Of a stretch of DNA of 64,000 nt, positions 33,532-41,811 are shown piece by piece (the first letter of the stretch is position 1; each line of letters starts with the position of its first letter). The position numbers and the translations under genes are program-made. The notes beneath the pieces were generated by a model. The model was not told the DNA's origin. It worked only from the letters and a program-made list of their open reading frames with translations, and searched no databases. Where the stretch lies: assembly GCF_042683405.1 (NCBI RefSeq), contig NZ_JBHUJS010000003.1, forward strand, positions 682,001 through 746,000. The letters run 5' to 3'. This DNA is from Telluria sp042683405 (GTDB lineage: Bacteria; Pseudomonadota; Gammaproteobacteria; Burkholderiales; Burkholderiaceae_D).

Positions 33532-35841
33532 TTATCGCTCCGATACGGCATCCACGACGCACAATGCCGTCATGTTGACGATCCGGCGCACGGTTGCCGA
33601 CGGGGTCAGCACGTGCACCGGCCGCGCACAGCCCAGCAGCACCGGCCCGATCGCGATGCCGTTGCCGGCCGCCGTCTTGACCAGGTTGTACGCGATGTTG
33701 GCGGCGTCCAGGTTCGGCATCACCAGCAGGTTCGCGTCCCCCTTGAGGGTCGTGTGCGGCATCAGCTGCATCCGCAGTTTCGAGTTGAGCGCGGTGTCGC
33801 CGTGCATCTCCCCGTCGATCTCCAGCCCCGGCATGCGCTGCTGGACCAGCGCCAGCACATCGCGCATCTTGCAGGCCGACTCCGCGTTGGAGGAGCCGAA
33901 ATTCGAATGCGACAGCAGCGCCACGCGCGGCGAGATGCCGAAACGCTGCATCTCTTCCGCCGCCAGGATCGTGATCTCGGCCAGCTGCTCCGCGGTCGGG
34001 TTCTGGTTCACATGCGTGTCCACCACGGCCAGCTGGCGTTCCGGCAGGATCAGGAAATTCATCGCCGCGTACACGTGCGCGCCCTGCCGCTTGCCCAGCA
34101 CCTGGTCGATGTACTTGAGGTGCAGGTCGACGGTGCCGTAGGTCCCGCAGATCATCCCGTCGGCATGGCCCTTGTGGATCATCATCGCGCCGATCAGCGT
34201 GTGGCGGCGGCGCATCTCCAGCTTTGCATAATCCTGCGAGACGCCTTTGCGATTGGTCATCTCGTAGTAGCTCTGCCAATAATCGCGGTAGCGCTCTTCG
34301 TAGTCCGGATTGATCACGTCGAAGTGCTCGCCCATCTTCAGGCGCAGGCCGAAGCGCTCGATGCGGCGCTCCAGCACGCTCGGGCGGCCCACCAGGATCG
34401 GGCGCGCCAGGCGTTCGTCCACCACCACCTGCACCGCGCGCAGCACGCGCTCGTCCTCGCCTTCGGCATAGACGATGCGCTTGAGTTCATGCGGCGCCGC
34501 CTTGGCGATCGAGAACAGCGGCTTCATGAAGGTGCCGCTGTGGTACACGAACTGCTGCAGGTGGTCGGCGTAGGCGGCCAGGTCGGCGATCGGGCGCGTC
34601 GCCACGCCCGATTCCTCGGCGGCCCTGGCCACGCGCGGGGCGATCTGCATCAGCAGGCGCGGATCGAACGGCATCGGGATCAGGTACTCCGGGCCGAACG
34701 ACAGGTTCTTGATGTTGTAGGTGCTGGCGACGATGTCGGACTGTTCGGCGTGCGCCAGTTCGGCGATCGCGTGCACGACCGCGATTTCCATCTCGCGCGT
34801 GATGGTGGTCGCACCGCAGTCGAGGGCGCCGCGGAAGATGTACGGGAAGCACAGCACATTGTTGACCTGGTTCGGATAGTCCGAACGGCCGGTGCAGATC
34901 ACCGCGTCCGGGCGCACCGCCTTGGCTTCTTCCGGCAGGATTTCCGGGGTCGGGTTGGCCAGCGCCAGGATCAGCGGGTTGGGCGCCATCTTTGCGACCA
35001 TCTCCGGCTTGAGCACGCCGCCGGCCGACAGGCCGAGGAAGATGTCCGCATCCGGGATCACCTCGGACAGCGTGCGCGCGCCGGTATCCTGCGCGAAGCG
35101 TTCCTTGTCCGGGTCCATCAGTTCCTGGCGGCCCTTGTACACCACGCCGGCCAGGTCGGTCACGTAGATGTTCGCGATCGGGAAGCCCAGGTCCACCAGC
35201 AGGTCCAGGCAGGCCAGCGCGGCGGCGCCGGCGCCGGAGACCACCAGCTTGCAGTTCAGGATGTCCTTGCCGACCACCTTGACGCCATTCAGGATCGCCG
35301 CGCCGACGATGATCGCGGTGCCGTGCTGGTCGTCGTGGAAGACCGGGATCTTCATGCGGGCACGCAGCGCGCGCTCGATGTAGAAGCATTCCGGCGCCTT
35401 GATGTCTTCCAGGTTGATGCCGCCGAAGGTCGGTTCGAGCGAAGCGATGATGTCGACCAGCTTGTCCGGATCGGACTCGTTGATCTCGATGTCGAACACG
35501 TCGACGCCCGCGAATTTCTTGAACAGGACGCCCTTGCCTTCCATGACCGGCTTGGAGGCGAGTGCGCCGATATTGCCCAGGCCGAGCACCGCGGTGCCGT
35601 TCGAGATGACGGCGACCAGGTTGCCGCGCGCCGTATATTTATAGGCGGTGGACGGGTCGCGCACGATCTCCTCGCAGGGAGCGGCAACGCCGGGCGAATA
35701 GGCCAGCGACAGGTCGCGCTGGTTGGTCAGGCCCTTGGTCGGCGTGACGGCGATCTTGCCCGGCCGCGGGAACTCGTGGTACTCGAGCGCCGCCAGGCGC
35801 AACTGTTGACGAAGTTCCTCTTTCTTATCTACCGCATCCAT
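33532..35841 (-). CDS. maeB: NADP-dependent malic enzyme with PTA-like domain
   Basis: Decarboxylates malate to pyruvate, forming NADPH. 769 residues, the long MaeB form: malic enzyme domain (about 1-430; YSPGVAAPCEEI, IKAPECFYIE, FHDDQHGTAIIVGAA, and NAD(P) fold LVVSGAGAAALACLDLL), then a phosphotransacetylase-like domain (about 430-769) that is regulatory rather than catalytic in characterised homologues. Together with pyk and pgk it supports gluconeogenic or anaplerotic flux. Downstream, a 6 bp CCGGCC/GGCCGG stem (33513-33540 region) is only a weak terminator candidate. It diverges from the rubrerythrin operon. Confidence 0.96.
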   Translation of the reverse strand: MDAVDKKEELRQQLRLAALEYHEFPRPGKIAVTPTKGLTNQRDLSLAYSPGVAAPCEEIVRDPSTAYKYTARGNLVAVISNGTAVLGLGNIGALASKPVMEGKGVLFKKFAGVDVFDIEINESDPDKLVDIIASLEPTFGGINLEDIKAPECFYIERALRARMKIPVFHDDQHGTAIIVGAAILNGVKVVGKDILNCKLVVSGAGAAALACLDLLVDLGFPIANIYVTDLAGVVYKGRQELMDPDKERFAQDTGARTLSEVIPDADIFLGLSAGGVLKPEMVAKMAPNPLILALANPTPEILPEEAKAVRPDAVICTGRSDYPNQVNNVLCFPYIFRGALDCGATTITREMEIAVVHAIAELAHAEQSDIVASTYNIKNLSFGPEYLIPMPFDPRLLMQIAPRVARAAEESGVATRPIADLAAYADHLQQFVYHSGTFMKPLFSIAKAAPHELKRIVYAEGEDERVLRAVQVVVDERLARPILVGRPSVLERRIERFGLRLKMGEHFDVINPDYEERYRDYWQSYYEMTNRKGVSQDYAKLEMRRRHTLIGAMMIHKGHADGMICGTYGTVDLHLKYIDQVLGKRQGAHVYAAMNFLILPERQLAVVDTHVNQNPTAEQLAEITILAAEEMQRFGISPRVALLSHSNFGSSNAESACKMRDVLALVQQRMPGLEIDGEMHGDTALNSKLRMQLMPHTTLKGDANLLVMPNLDAANIAYNLVKTAAGNGIAIGPVLLGCARPVHVLTPSATVRRIVNMTALCVVDAVSER

Positions 35842-35966
35842 GCTGGGCCAGCCTTCCGTTCATTTAATGCCAAGAGTGGGATTTTATCAGACGCGCCGCA
35901 TGAGTTTTACGCGCCTTTCCGGCAGGCGAAAAGCATTTAGCTATCACAGTAGTTGAAACAATCAAT

Positions 35967-35995
35967 TTCACCTATTGATCAGCAATCGCTATGAT
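35967..35995 (+). promoter_or_regulatory. Rubrerythrin operon promoter
   Basis: TTCACC (35967-35972), 17 nt spacer and TATGAT (35990-35995), predicting a start near 36002 and a 34 nt leader. No clear OxyR or Fur box was recognised in the 194 nt divergent region. Confidence 0.6.
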
Positions 35996-36035
35996 TGTTC
36001 ACATCTTGATTGAATTCGTTAATAGGAGCTTCACC

Positions 36036-36515
36036 ATGGCACAGAACAATCCGTCCGTCACCATCCAGAACCTGGAAGCAGCCTTCGCCGGCGAGTCCAT
36101 GGCCCACATCAAGTACCGCTATTTCGCCAAGCTGGCGCGCGCCGCCGGCGCGATCGAGGTGGCGGAAGCGTTCGAAGCGACGGCGGACCAGGAAGTCGCG
36201 CACGCCTTCGGCCACCTGGACTTGCTTTATCCGAAAGCCCAGATGACCCCGGCCAAGGCGCTCGAGATCGCGATCGAAGGCGAAACCTACGAGTACACCG
36301 AAATGTATCCGAAGTTCCGCCACCTGGCCGTCGAAGAAGGCAACAGCGCGGCAGTCGCCGAGTTCGACGAGCAGATCGCCGAATCGAAGGAGCATGCCGA
36401 AGCGTTCAGGCGCACGCTCGAACTGGCAGCCAAGCGCTTCGCCGCGCTGGCCAAAGTAGAGGAACGCCACGCCAACCATTACCGCGCCGCGCTCGACAAG
36501 CTGCAGGCTGCCTGA
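36036..36515 (+). CDS. Rubrerythrin-family protein (no rubredoxin domain)
   Basis: A 159-residue ferritin-like diiron protein. The start ATG 36036 has TAGGAG upstream. The ExxH-type ligands lie in FAGESMAHIKYRYFAKLA, ATADQEVAHAFGH, EGETYEYTEMYP and IAESKEHAEAFR. The classic C-terminal rubredoxin domain is absent (the protein ends KLQAA), and a free rubredoxin is encoded 32 nt downstream. The family reduces hydrogen peroxide at the diiron centre; electrons would come from that rubredoxin and its reductase, the next two genes. Confidence 0.92.
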   Translation: MAQNNPSVTIQNLEAAFAGESMAHIKYRYFAKLARAAGAIEVAEAFEATADQEVAHAFGHLDLLYPKAQMTPAKALEIAIEGETYEYTEMYPKFRHLAVEEGNSAAVAEFDEQIAESKEHAEAFRRTLELAAKRFAALAKVEERHANHYRAALDKLQAA

Positions 36516-36547
36516 CCCCACACACTCTATATATAGAAGGAAGACAC

Positions 36548-36712
36548 ATGAAGACTTACCAGTGCATCGTATGCGGTTTCATCTACGACGAAGCGGCCGG
36601 CATGCCGGACGAAGGCATCGCGCCGGGCACCCGCTGGGCCGACATCCCGGAGGACTGGGAATGCCCTGACTGCGGCGTAGCCAAGTCCGACTTTGACATG
36701 GTCGAGGTGTAA
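36548..36712 (+). CDS. Rubredoxin
   Basis: A 54-residue iron-sulfur electron carrier. Four Cys ligate one iron: YQCIVCGF and WECPDCGVAKSDF, with the conserved EGIAPGTRWADIPEDW between them. Length and spacing are canonical. It lies between rubrerythrin and an FAD-dependent reductase whose GTG start is 1 nt after its stop, so the three genes form a complete NAD(P)H to peroxide chain. Confidence 0.97.
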   Translation: MKTYQCIVCGFIYDEAAGMPDEGIAPGTRWADIPEDWECPDCGVAKSDFDMVEV

Positions 36713-36713
36713 T

Positions 36714-37892
36714 GTGAGCACAGCGCCTGTCTTGATCGTCGGCGCCGGCATGGCGTCGTATAGCCTGGCCCGCGAGTTCCGCAAGCTCGACAAGGACAGC
36801 GCGCTGGTGATCGTCACCGGCGATGCCGGTCACGCGTATGCCAAGCCGATGCTGTCGAACGCCTTCGCGCTCGGGAAGGATGCGCGCCAGCTCGTCTCGC
36901 AGGAGGCCGCGCAGATGGCAGCGCAGCTGGGCGCCCAGGTCCTGCCCAGCCGCGCCGTGGAAGCGATCGACCTGCAGGCTAGGTCGGTGCGCACTGCGCA
37001 GGGCGACATCGCCTACCGCAGCCTGGTGCTGGCCACCGGCGCGGCGCCGGTGCGGCTGCAGCTGGACGGCGACGCGGCCGATGAGGTCCTCTCGGTCAAC
37101 AACATCGACGACTACGCACGGCTGCGCAGCCGGCTGGCGCTGACCGGCGCCCCGGCGCGCGTCGCGATCATCGGCGCGGGACTGATCGGCTGCGAGTTCG
37201 CGGACGACCTGCTGGCCGCCGGCCACCACGTGACGCTGATCGACCCGGCGCCGCGCCTGCTGGCGGCGCTGGCCGCGCCAAGTCTGTCGGAAGGGTTGCG
37301 CCAGGCGTGGCAAGGCCGCGCCGTGCAGCTGCACCTGGGCACCGTGGCGCAGCGCGTCGAGCGCAGCGGCGCCGGCTTGCGCGTATCGCTGGCCAATGGC
37401 GCCGAACTGGACGCGGACATCGTGCTGTCGGCGGTGGGCCTGCGCGCCAACGTGGCGCTGGCGCAGGCGGCCGGGCTGCGCACGGAGCGCGGCATCGTGG
37501 TGGACCGCCACGGACGCACCAGCGCGCCGGACGTGTTCGCGCTGGGCGACTGCGCGCAGTACGACACGGCCTCGGGCAGCGCGGTGCTGCCCTATGTGGC
37601 GCCGATGCTGGCGGCGGCGCGCGCGATCGCGGCCACGCTGGCCGGCCAGCCCGCGGCCATCGACATCAAGGCCGACCCGGTGGTCGTTAAGACCCCGAGC
37701 TACCGCATGGCGCTGCTGCCCCCGCCTGCCGGCATCGAGGGCGCCTGGCACGACCAGCACGATGGCGAGCGCACCGTGGCGCGCTTCTTCGACCGCGCCG
37801 GCGTCTTGCGCGGCTTCGGACTGTCGCACCCGACGCCCACCCTGCGCCAGTCCCTGCTGTCGGAAATGCAGCAGGTCGCCGCCGCAGCCTGA
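36714..37892 (+). CDS. Rubredoxin-NAD(P)+ reductase-like flavoprotein
   Basis: A 392-residue two-dinucleotide-domain flavoprotein. FAD motif PVLIVGAGMASYSLAREF, NAD motif RVAIIGAGLIGCEFADDLLA (about residue 150) and the second FAD motif APDVFALGDCAQYD. Best read as rubredoxin reductase from its position: the GTG start at 36714 almost abuts the rubredoxin stop. It would pass electrons from NAD(P)H to rubredoxin for the adjacent rubrerythrin. It is followed by the nested palindrome at 37.95-38.23 kb. Confidence 0.9.
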   Translation: MSTAPVLIVGAGMASYSLAREFRKLDKDSALVIVTGDAGHAYAKPMLSNAFALGKDARQLVSQEAAQMAAQLGAQVLPSRAVEAIDLQARSVRTAQGDIAYRSLVLATGAAPVRLQLDGDAADEVLSVNNIDDYARLRSRLALTGAPARVAIIGAGLIGCEFADDLLAAGHHVTLIDPAPRLLAALAAPSLSEGLRQAWQGRAVQLHLGTVAQRVERSGAGLRVSLANGAELDADIVLSAVGLRANVALAQAAGLRTERGIVVDRHGRTSAPDVFALGDCAQYDTASGSAVLPYVAPMLAAARAIAATLAGQPAAIDIKADPVVVKTPSYRMALLPPPAGIEGAWHDQHDGERTVARFFDRAGVLRGFGLSHPTPTLRQSLLSEMQQVAAAA

Positions 37893-37952
37893 CAGGGGCC
37901 ATGGGGTCCTCGCTGCTTGTGTGCCCGCAGCCGGCACCCTGTCCAGCGGGCG

Positions 37953-38228
37953 AGTCTGGCGGAATCGGCCACAACATGACCGATTCCGCCAATTTCCTCC
38001 CGCTTTCGGGCGCCCGCGATGGACCAGGGTATTCCCCGGCAGTAAACGCCTCGTTTAACCTCGCAGCTTCTCGTTTATCCTCGCGCGGGCGCGTTCGCCC
38101 ATAGGGAGAAGCTGGCCAGGGGCGAGACAAAACGAGGCAAATCGAGAAGGAACGAGGCAATTGCCCGGAAGGACCCTCCCCCTTGCCCGCTGGCGGAATC
38201 GCCCCAGTCATGGCCGATTCCGCCAACT
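37953..38228. repeat. 276 bp nested palindromic element
   Basis: The 401 nt between the rubredoxin reductase gene and thiL holds no gene. Each end carries a hairpin: TGGCGGAATCGG/CCGATTCCGCCA (37957-37991, 12 bp, 11 nt loop) and TGGCGGAATCG/CGATTCCGCCA (38191-38225, 11 bp). Inside, GCCTCGTTT...CTTCTCG (38048-38073) is inverted as CGAGAAGgAACGAGGC (38143-38158), and AAACGAGGC recurs at 38130-38138. The outer flanks AGTcTGGCGG and CCGCCAACT are also inverted. The whole element is therefore a long imperfect inverted repeat centred near 38,095. A MITE-like element or a complex RNA structure would fit. Confidence 0.7.
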
Positions 38229-38293
38229 CCGGCGGGCCCATGGCGAAGCGTTCCCCTCGCAGCCCGTTGGAATCCCGGCAGTACAATGCCGGG

Positions 38294-39283
38294 ATGCTCT
38301 CCGAATTCGACCTGATCAAGAAATACTTCGTCCGCGCGCGCCCGGTCCGCGCCGCGCTTGGCATCGGCGACGACTGCGCCCTGCTCGCCCCGTCGCCCGG
38401 CATGCAGCTGGCCATCTCCAGCGACATGCTGGTCGAAGGCCGCCACTTCCTGCCCGGCGCAGATCCGCGCAAGCTGGGACACAAATGCCTGGCCGTGAAC
38501 CTGTCCGACCTCGCCGCCATGGGCGCGAAGCCGGTGGCGTTCACGCTCGCGCTGGCCCTGCCCGCATCGGACGAACGCTGGCTGGAGCCGTTCGCCCAGG
38601 GCCTGTTCGAGCTGGCCGACCAGTACGATTGCGAGCTGATTGGCGGCGACACCACCAAGGGCCCGCTCACCATCAACATCACCGTGTTCGGCGAGCTCGC
38701 ACCCGGCCACGCCCTGCGCCGCGCCGCCGCCCGGCCGGGCGACGACGTGTGGATCTCGGGCACGCTGGGCGACGCGCGCCTGGCGCTGGCGGGCTATTGG
38801 GGCGAACAGCGCCTGTCCGCCGCGGACCAGGAAGCGGCCGCCGTGCGCATGCACGAACCGCAGCCGCGGGTGGCGCTGGGCATGGCGCTGGCGTCTGGCG
38901 AAGGTGCGGTGGAAGGGGCCACCCTGGCGCGCGCCGCGCTCGACATCTCGGACGGCCTGGTGGGCGACATCGCGCACATCCTGAAGGCGTCCGGCGTGGG
39001 CGCTACGCTCGACGTGGACGCGCTGCCCGCCGGCCCCGTGCTCGCGCGCCAGCCGCTCGCGCTGCGGCGCGAATTCACCGCCGCCGGGGGCGACGACTAC
39101 GAACTATGCTTCACCGCCCCGCGCGCGCACCGCGAAGCCGTGCTGGAGGCCGCGCGCCGCACCGGCACCCCGGTCACGCGCGTGGGAACGATCGACGCCG
39201 CGCCGGGACTGCGCTGGACCGATGCCGCCGGCGCCCCGCTGGCGCTGGCGCTGGCCGGTTTCGATCACTTCTCGGCCGGCTGA
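38294..39283 (+). CDS. thiL: Thiamine-monophosphate kinase
   Basis: Phosphorylates thiamine monophosphate to the active cofactor thiamine diphosphate. 329 residues from ATG 38294 (MLSEFDLIKKYF). PurM-like ATP-binding fold: ALGIGDDCALL with metal-binding Asp, LAISSDMLVEGRHF, VNLSDLAAMGAKP and LIGGDTTKGPL, and the later LDISDGLVGDIAHI and AGGDDYELCF. Its 3' end overlaps the 3' end of the convergent c-di-GMP gene by 19 nt (39265-39283). Confidence 0.94.
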   Translation: MLSEFDLIKKYFVRARPVRAALGIGDDCALLAPSPGMQLAISSDMLVEGRHFLPGADPRKLGHKCLAVNLSDLAAMGAKPVAFTLALALPASDERWLEPFAQGLFELADQYDCELIGGDTTKGPLTINITVFGELAPGHALRRAAARPGDDVWISGTLGDARLALAGYWGEQRLSAADQEAAAVRMHEPQPRVALGMALASGEGAVEGATLARAALDISDGLVGDIAHILKASGVGATLDVDALPAGPVLARQPLALRREFTAAGGDDYELCFTAPRAHREAVLEAARRTGTPVTRVGTIDAAPGLRWTDAAGAPLALALAGFDHFSAG

Positions 39284-41811
39284 TCCGGGTCGGGGTCGCG
39301 CCCGGCCTGCTCGCGCCAGAACTGCTGGAACGCCAGCCGGATATTCTGGCGCAGCTCCGCGTCGTCCCACGGCTTGGTGTAGAAGCGGTAGATCGAACCG
39401 CTGTTGATGGAATCGAGCACCGAGGCCAGCTCGGTGTCGCCGGACAGGATGATGCGCATCGTGCCGGGGTACAGCTCCTTGACCCGGCTGAGGAATTCCG
39501 TGCCGCTCATCAGCGGCATGCGCTGCTCGCACACGACGACCTGCACCGGATGCAGCGCCAGCAGCTCGAAGCCCTGCAGCGGCGACACTGCCGCCAGCAC
39601 GCGGTAGTTCTCGCGCCGCAGCAGGCGGTGCAGCGCTGCGAGCACGCGCACGTCCGGATCGACCAGCAGCACGGTCGGCTGGCTGGAGCCCGGCACGGCC
39701 GCCGCGCGCGGCTGCGCGCGGTTGCGCAGCACCAGTTCGGCCAGCTCGCGCGCCGGCAGCGCGCGGCTGAAGTGGAAGCCCTGGATCTCGTCGCAATGGT
39801 GGCGCTGCAGGTAGGCCCACTGCCCTTCCGATTCGACCCCTTCGGCCACCACGCGCAGCTGCATGCTGTGCGCCATGCTGATGATGGCGCGCGCAATGGC
39901 CGCGTCGTCCGGATTGGCGACCAGGTCGCGCACGAAGGCGCTGTCGATCTTCAGCTTGTCGAGCGGGAAGCGCTTGAGGTAGGCCAGGCTCGAATAGCCG
40001 GTGCCAAAATCGTCCACCCCCACCGCCACGCCAAGCGCCTTCAGCTTGACCAGCACATCGGCCGCGCGCTCGGCATTCTCCATCAGCACCGTTTCGGTCA
40101 GCTCCAGCTCCAGGCAATGCGGCGCGATCCCATGGCGTTCCAGCGCCCGCCGCACCACGTGTTCGAGCTCGCCTTCGAACTGGCGGCCCGAGACGTTGAC
40201 CGCGACCTGCATCTCGCCCACGCCGGAGGCCTTCCACTCGGCCATCTGGCGGCAGGCCTCGTCCAGGATCCATTCGCCGACCCGGTTGATCATGCCCGAG
40301 TCTTCCATCACGCCGACGAATTCGGCCGGGTACACCATGCCCACGCCGGGACGCTGCCAGCGCAGCAGCGACTCGACGCCGGAGATGCGGCCGGTGCGCG
40401 TGTCGACCTTGGGCTGGTAGTGCAGCACGAACTCGCCCTGCTCCAGCGCGCGCCGCAGCGCCATCTCCAGGTCCAGCCGCGCCAGCACCTGCACGTTCAT
40501 CCCCGCGGTGAAGAAGCGGTAGCCGTCGCGCCCCGCTTCGCGCGCGCGCGCCATGGCCGTATCGGCGAACTTGACCAGCGTGTGCGGGTCGGTCGAGTCG
40601 AACGGATACATGGCGATCCCGATGCTGGCGGTCAGCACCACATGATGCCCGTCCAGGTCGAACGGCGCGCGCAGCTGCTCGCGCACCATGTCGGCCACGT
40701 CCGCCGCTTCCTGCTGGCTGCGGGCGCGCGCCAGGATCAGCGCGAACTCGTCGCCGCCCAGGCGCCCGATGGCTTCGCGCGACTTCACGCAGCGCACCAG
40801 GCGGTTGCTGAACTGGCTGAGCAGCTCGTCGCCCAGCGCCGCGCCCAGCGAATCGTTGACCATCTTGAAGCGGTCCAGCGTCATCACCACCAGCGCCACC
40901 TGCCAGCCCTTGTCGCGCGCCACCTCGATCGCCTCTTCCAGGGTACGGTAGAACAGGGTGCGGTTCGGCAGGCCGGTCAGGCTGTCGTAGTGCGCCAGGT
41001 GGCGCATACGCTGCTGCGCGATTACGCGCTCGGTGACGTCGCGCGCCACCGCGATCAGGATGCCGTCGTCGGCCTGCCAGTTGATTTCCACCGGCACCGG
41101 GTCGCCGTCGCGCCGCCGCAGTTCGCATTCCACCAGCTCGCGCTCGGCCGGCAGCGGCTGGCCGCGGTGCGATTGCTCCTGCTCGCTGGCCAGCTGCGCC
41201 AGTCCCACCGCGGCAGGTCCCGCAGCCAGCAGCGCGGCCCGGGTGTAGCCCAGCATGCGGCAGGCGCCCTCGTTCACGTCGACCATCGCCATCGAGCCGG
41301 TATCGAACAGGAAGATGCCGTCGGCGGTCGCGTCCATCGCCTTGCGGAAGCGCTGCAGGCTCTCGGTGCCTTCGCGCACCGCCTGCTCCATCTGGGAGCC
41401 GTGCTCGTACAGGCGGTTGTGCATCAGCCGCGTCTCGATCATGTTGCGGATGCGGGTCAGCACCTCGGGCGGATCGAAGGGCTTGCCGACGAAGTCGCGC
41501 GCGCCGGCGTTAAGCGCCGCCACGGTCTTGTCCGGGTCCGCCGTGACCACCAGCACCGGCAGGTAGTGCGGCTCGACCTCGCGCAGCGCCGCCATCACTG
41601 CGAAGCCGTCCATGCCCGGCATGTTCAGGTCGAGGATGATCAGGTCGTAGCGGTGCTCGCGGTGCAGGGCCAGCACCCGCTGCGAGTCGCGCAGCGCGGT
41701 GACGTTGGTATAGCCGCTCGCCGACAGCAGGTATTCGAGCAACTGCACGTTGACAAGCTGGTCGTCCACCACCAGGATGCGCGCCTGGCGGATCTGGTCC
41801 ATGTCGATCAT
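39265..41811 (-). CDS. Rec-PAS-GGDEF-EAL-Rec c-di-GMP protein
   Basis: An 848-residue cytoplasmic signalling protein. N-terminal receiver (1-125) with acceptor Asp in YDLIILDLNMPGMDG; PAS (about 155-265); GGDEF domain with intact GGDEF (IGRLGGDEFAL); EAL domain (about 445-690) where the signature is ESL (GVESLLRW) but the other metal and catalytic motifs are present (NVSGRQF, ELTETVLM, VDDFGTGYSSL, LKIDSAFV, VVAEGVES). A second receiver (about 715-830) has Glu762 where the phospho-acceptor Asp is expected (VVCEQRMPLMSG). It may make and/or degrade c-di-GMP under control of the hybrid kinase, whose gene overlaps it by 4 nt. Confidence 0.92.
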   Translation of the reverse strand: MIDMDQIRQARILVVDDQLVNVQLLEYLLSASGYTNVTALRDSQRVLALHREHRYDLIILDLNMPGMDGFAVMAALREVEPHYLPVLVVTADPDKTVAALNAGARDFVGKPFDPPEVLTRIRNMIETRLMHNRLYEHGSQMEQAVREGTESLQRFRKAMDATADGIFLFDTGSMAMVDVNEGACRMLGYTRAALLAAGPAAVGLAQLASEQEQSHRGQPLPAERELVECELRRRDGDPVPVEINWQADDGILIAVARDVTERVIAQQRMRHLAHYDSLTGLPNRTLFYRTLEEAIEVARDKGWQVALVVMTLDRFKMVNDSLGAALGDELLSQFSNRLVRCVKSREAIGRLGGDEFALILARARSQQEAADVADMVREQLRAPFDLDGHHVVLTASIGIAMYPFDSTDPHTLVKFADTAMARAREAGRDGYRFFTAGMNVQVLARLDLEMALRRALEQGEFVLHYQPKVDTRTGRISGVESLLRWQRPGVGMVYPAEFVGVMEDSGMINRVGEWILDEACRQMAEWKASGVGEMQVAVNVSGRQFEGELEHVVRRALERHGIAPHCLELELTETVLMENAERAADVLVKLKALGVAVGVDDFGTGYSSLAYLKRFPLDKLKIDSAFVRDLVANPDDAAIARAIISMAHSMQLRVVAEGVESEGQWAYLQRHHCDEIQGFHFSRALPARELAELVLRNRAQPRAAAVPGSSQPTVLLVDPDVRVLAALHRLLRRENYRVLAAVSPLQGFELLALHPVQVVVCEQRMPLMSGTEFLSRVKELYPGTMRIILSGDTELASVLDSINSGSIYRFYTKPWDDAELRQNIRLAFQQFWREQAGRDPDPDQPAEK

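Noticed and set aside
35941..36036. OxyR-like ATAG/CTAT pattern before rubrerythrin
   Set aside because: CTAT occurs twice but with 17 nt periodicity instead of the spacing required by OxyR; the region is simply AT-rich.
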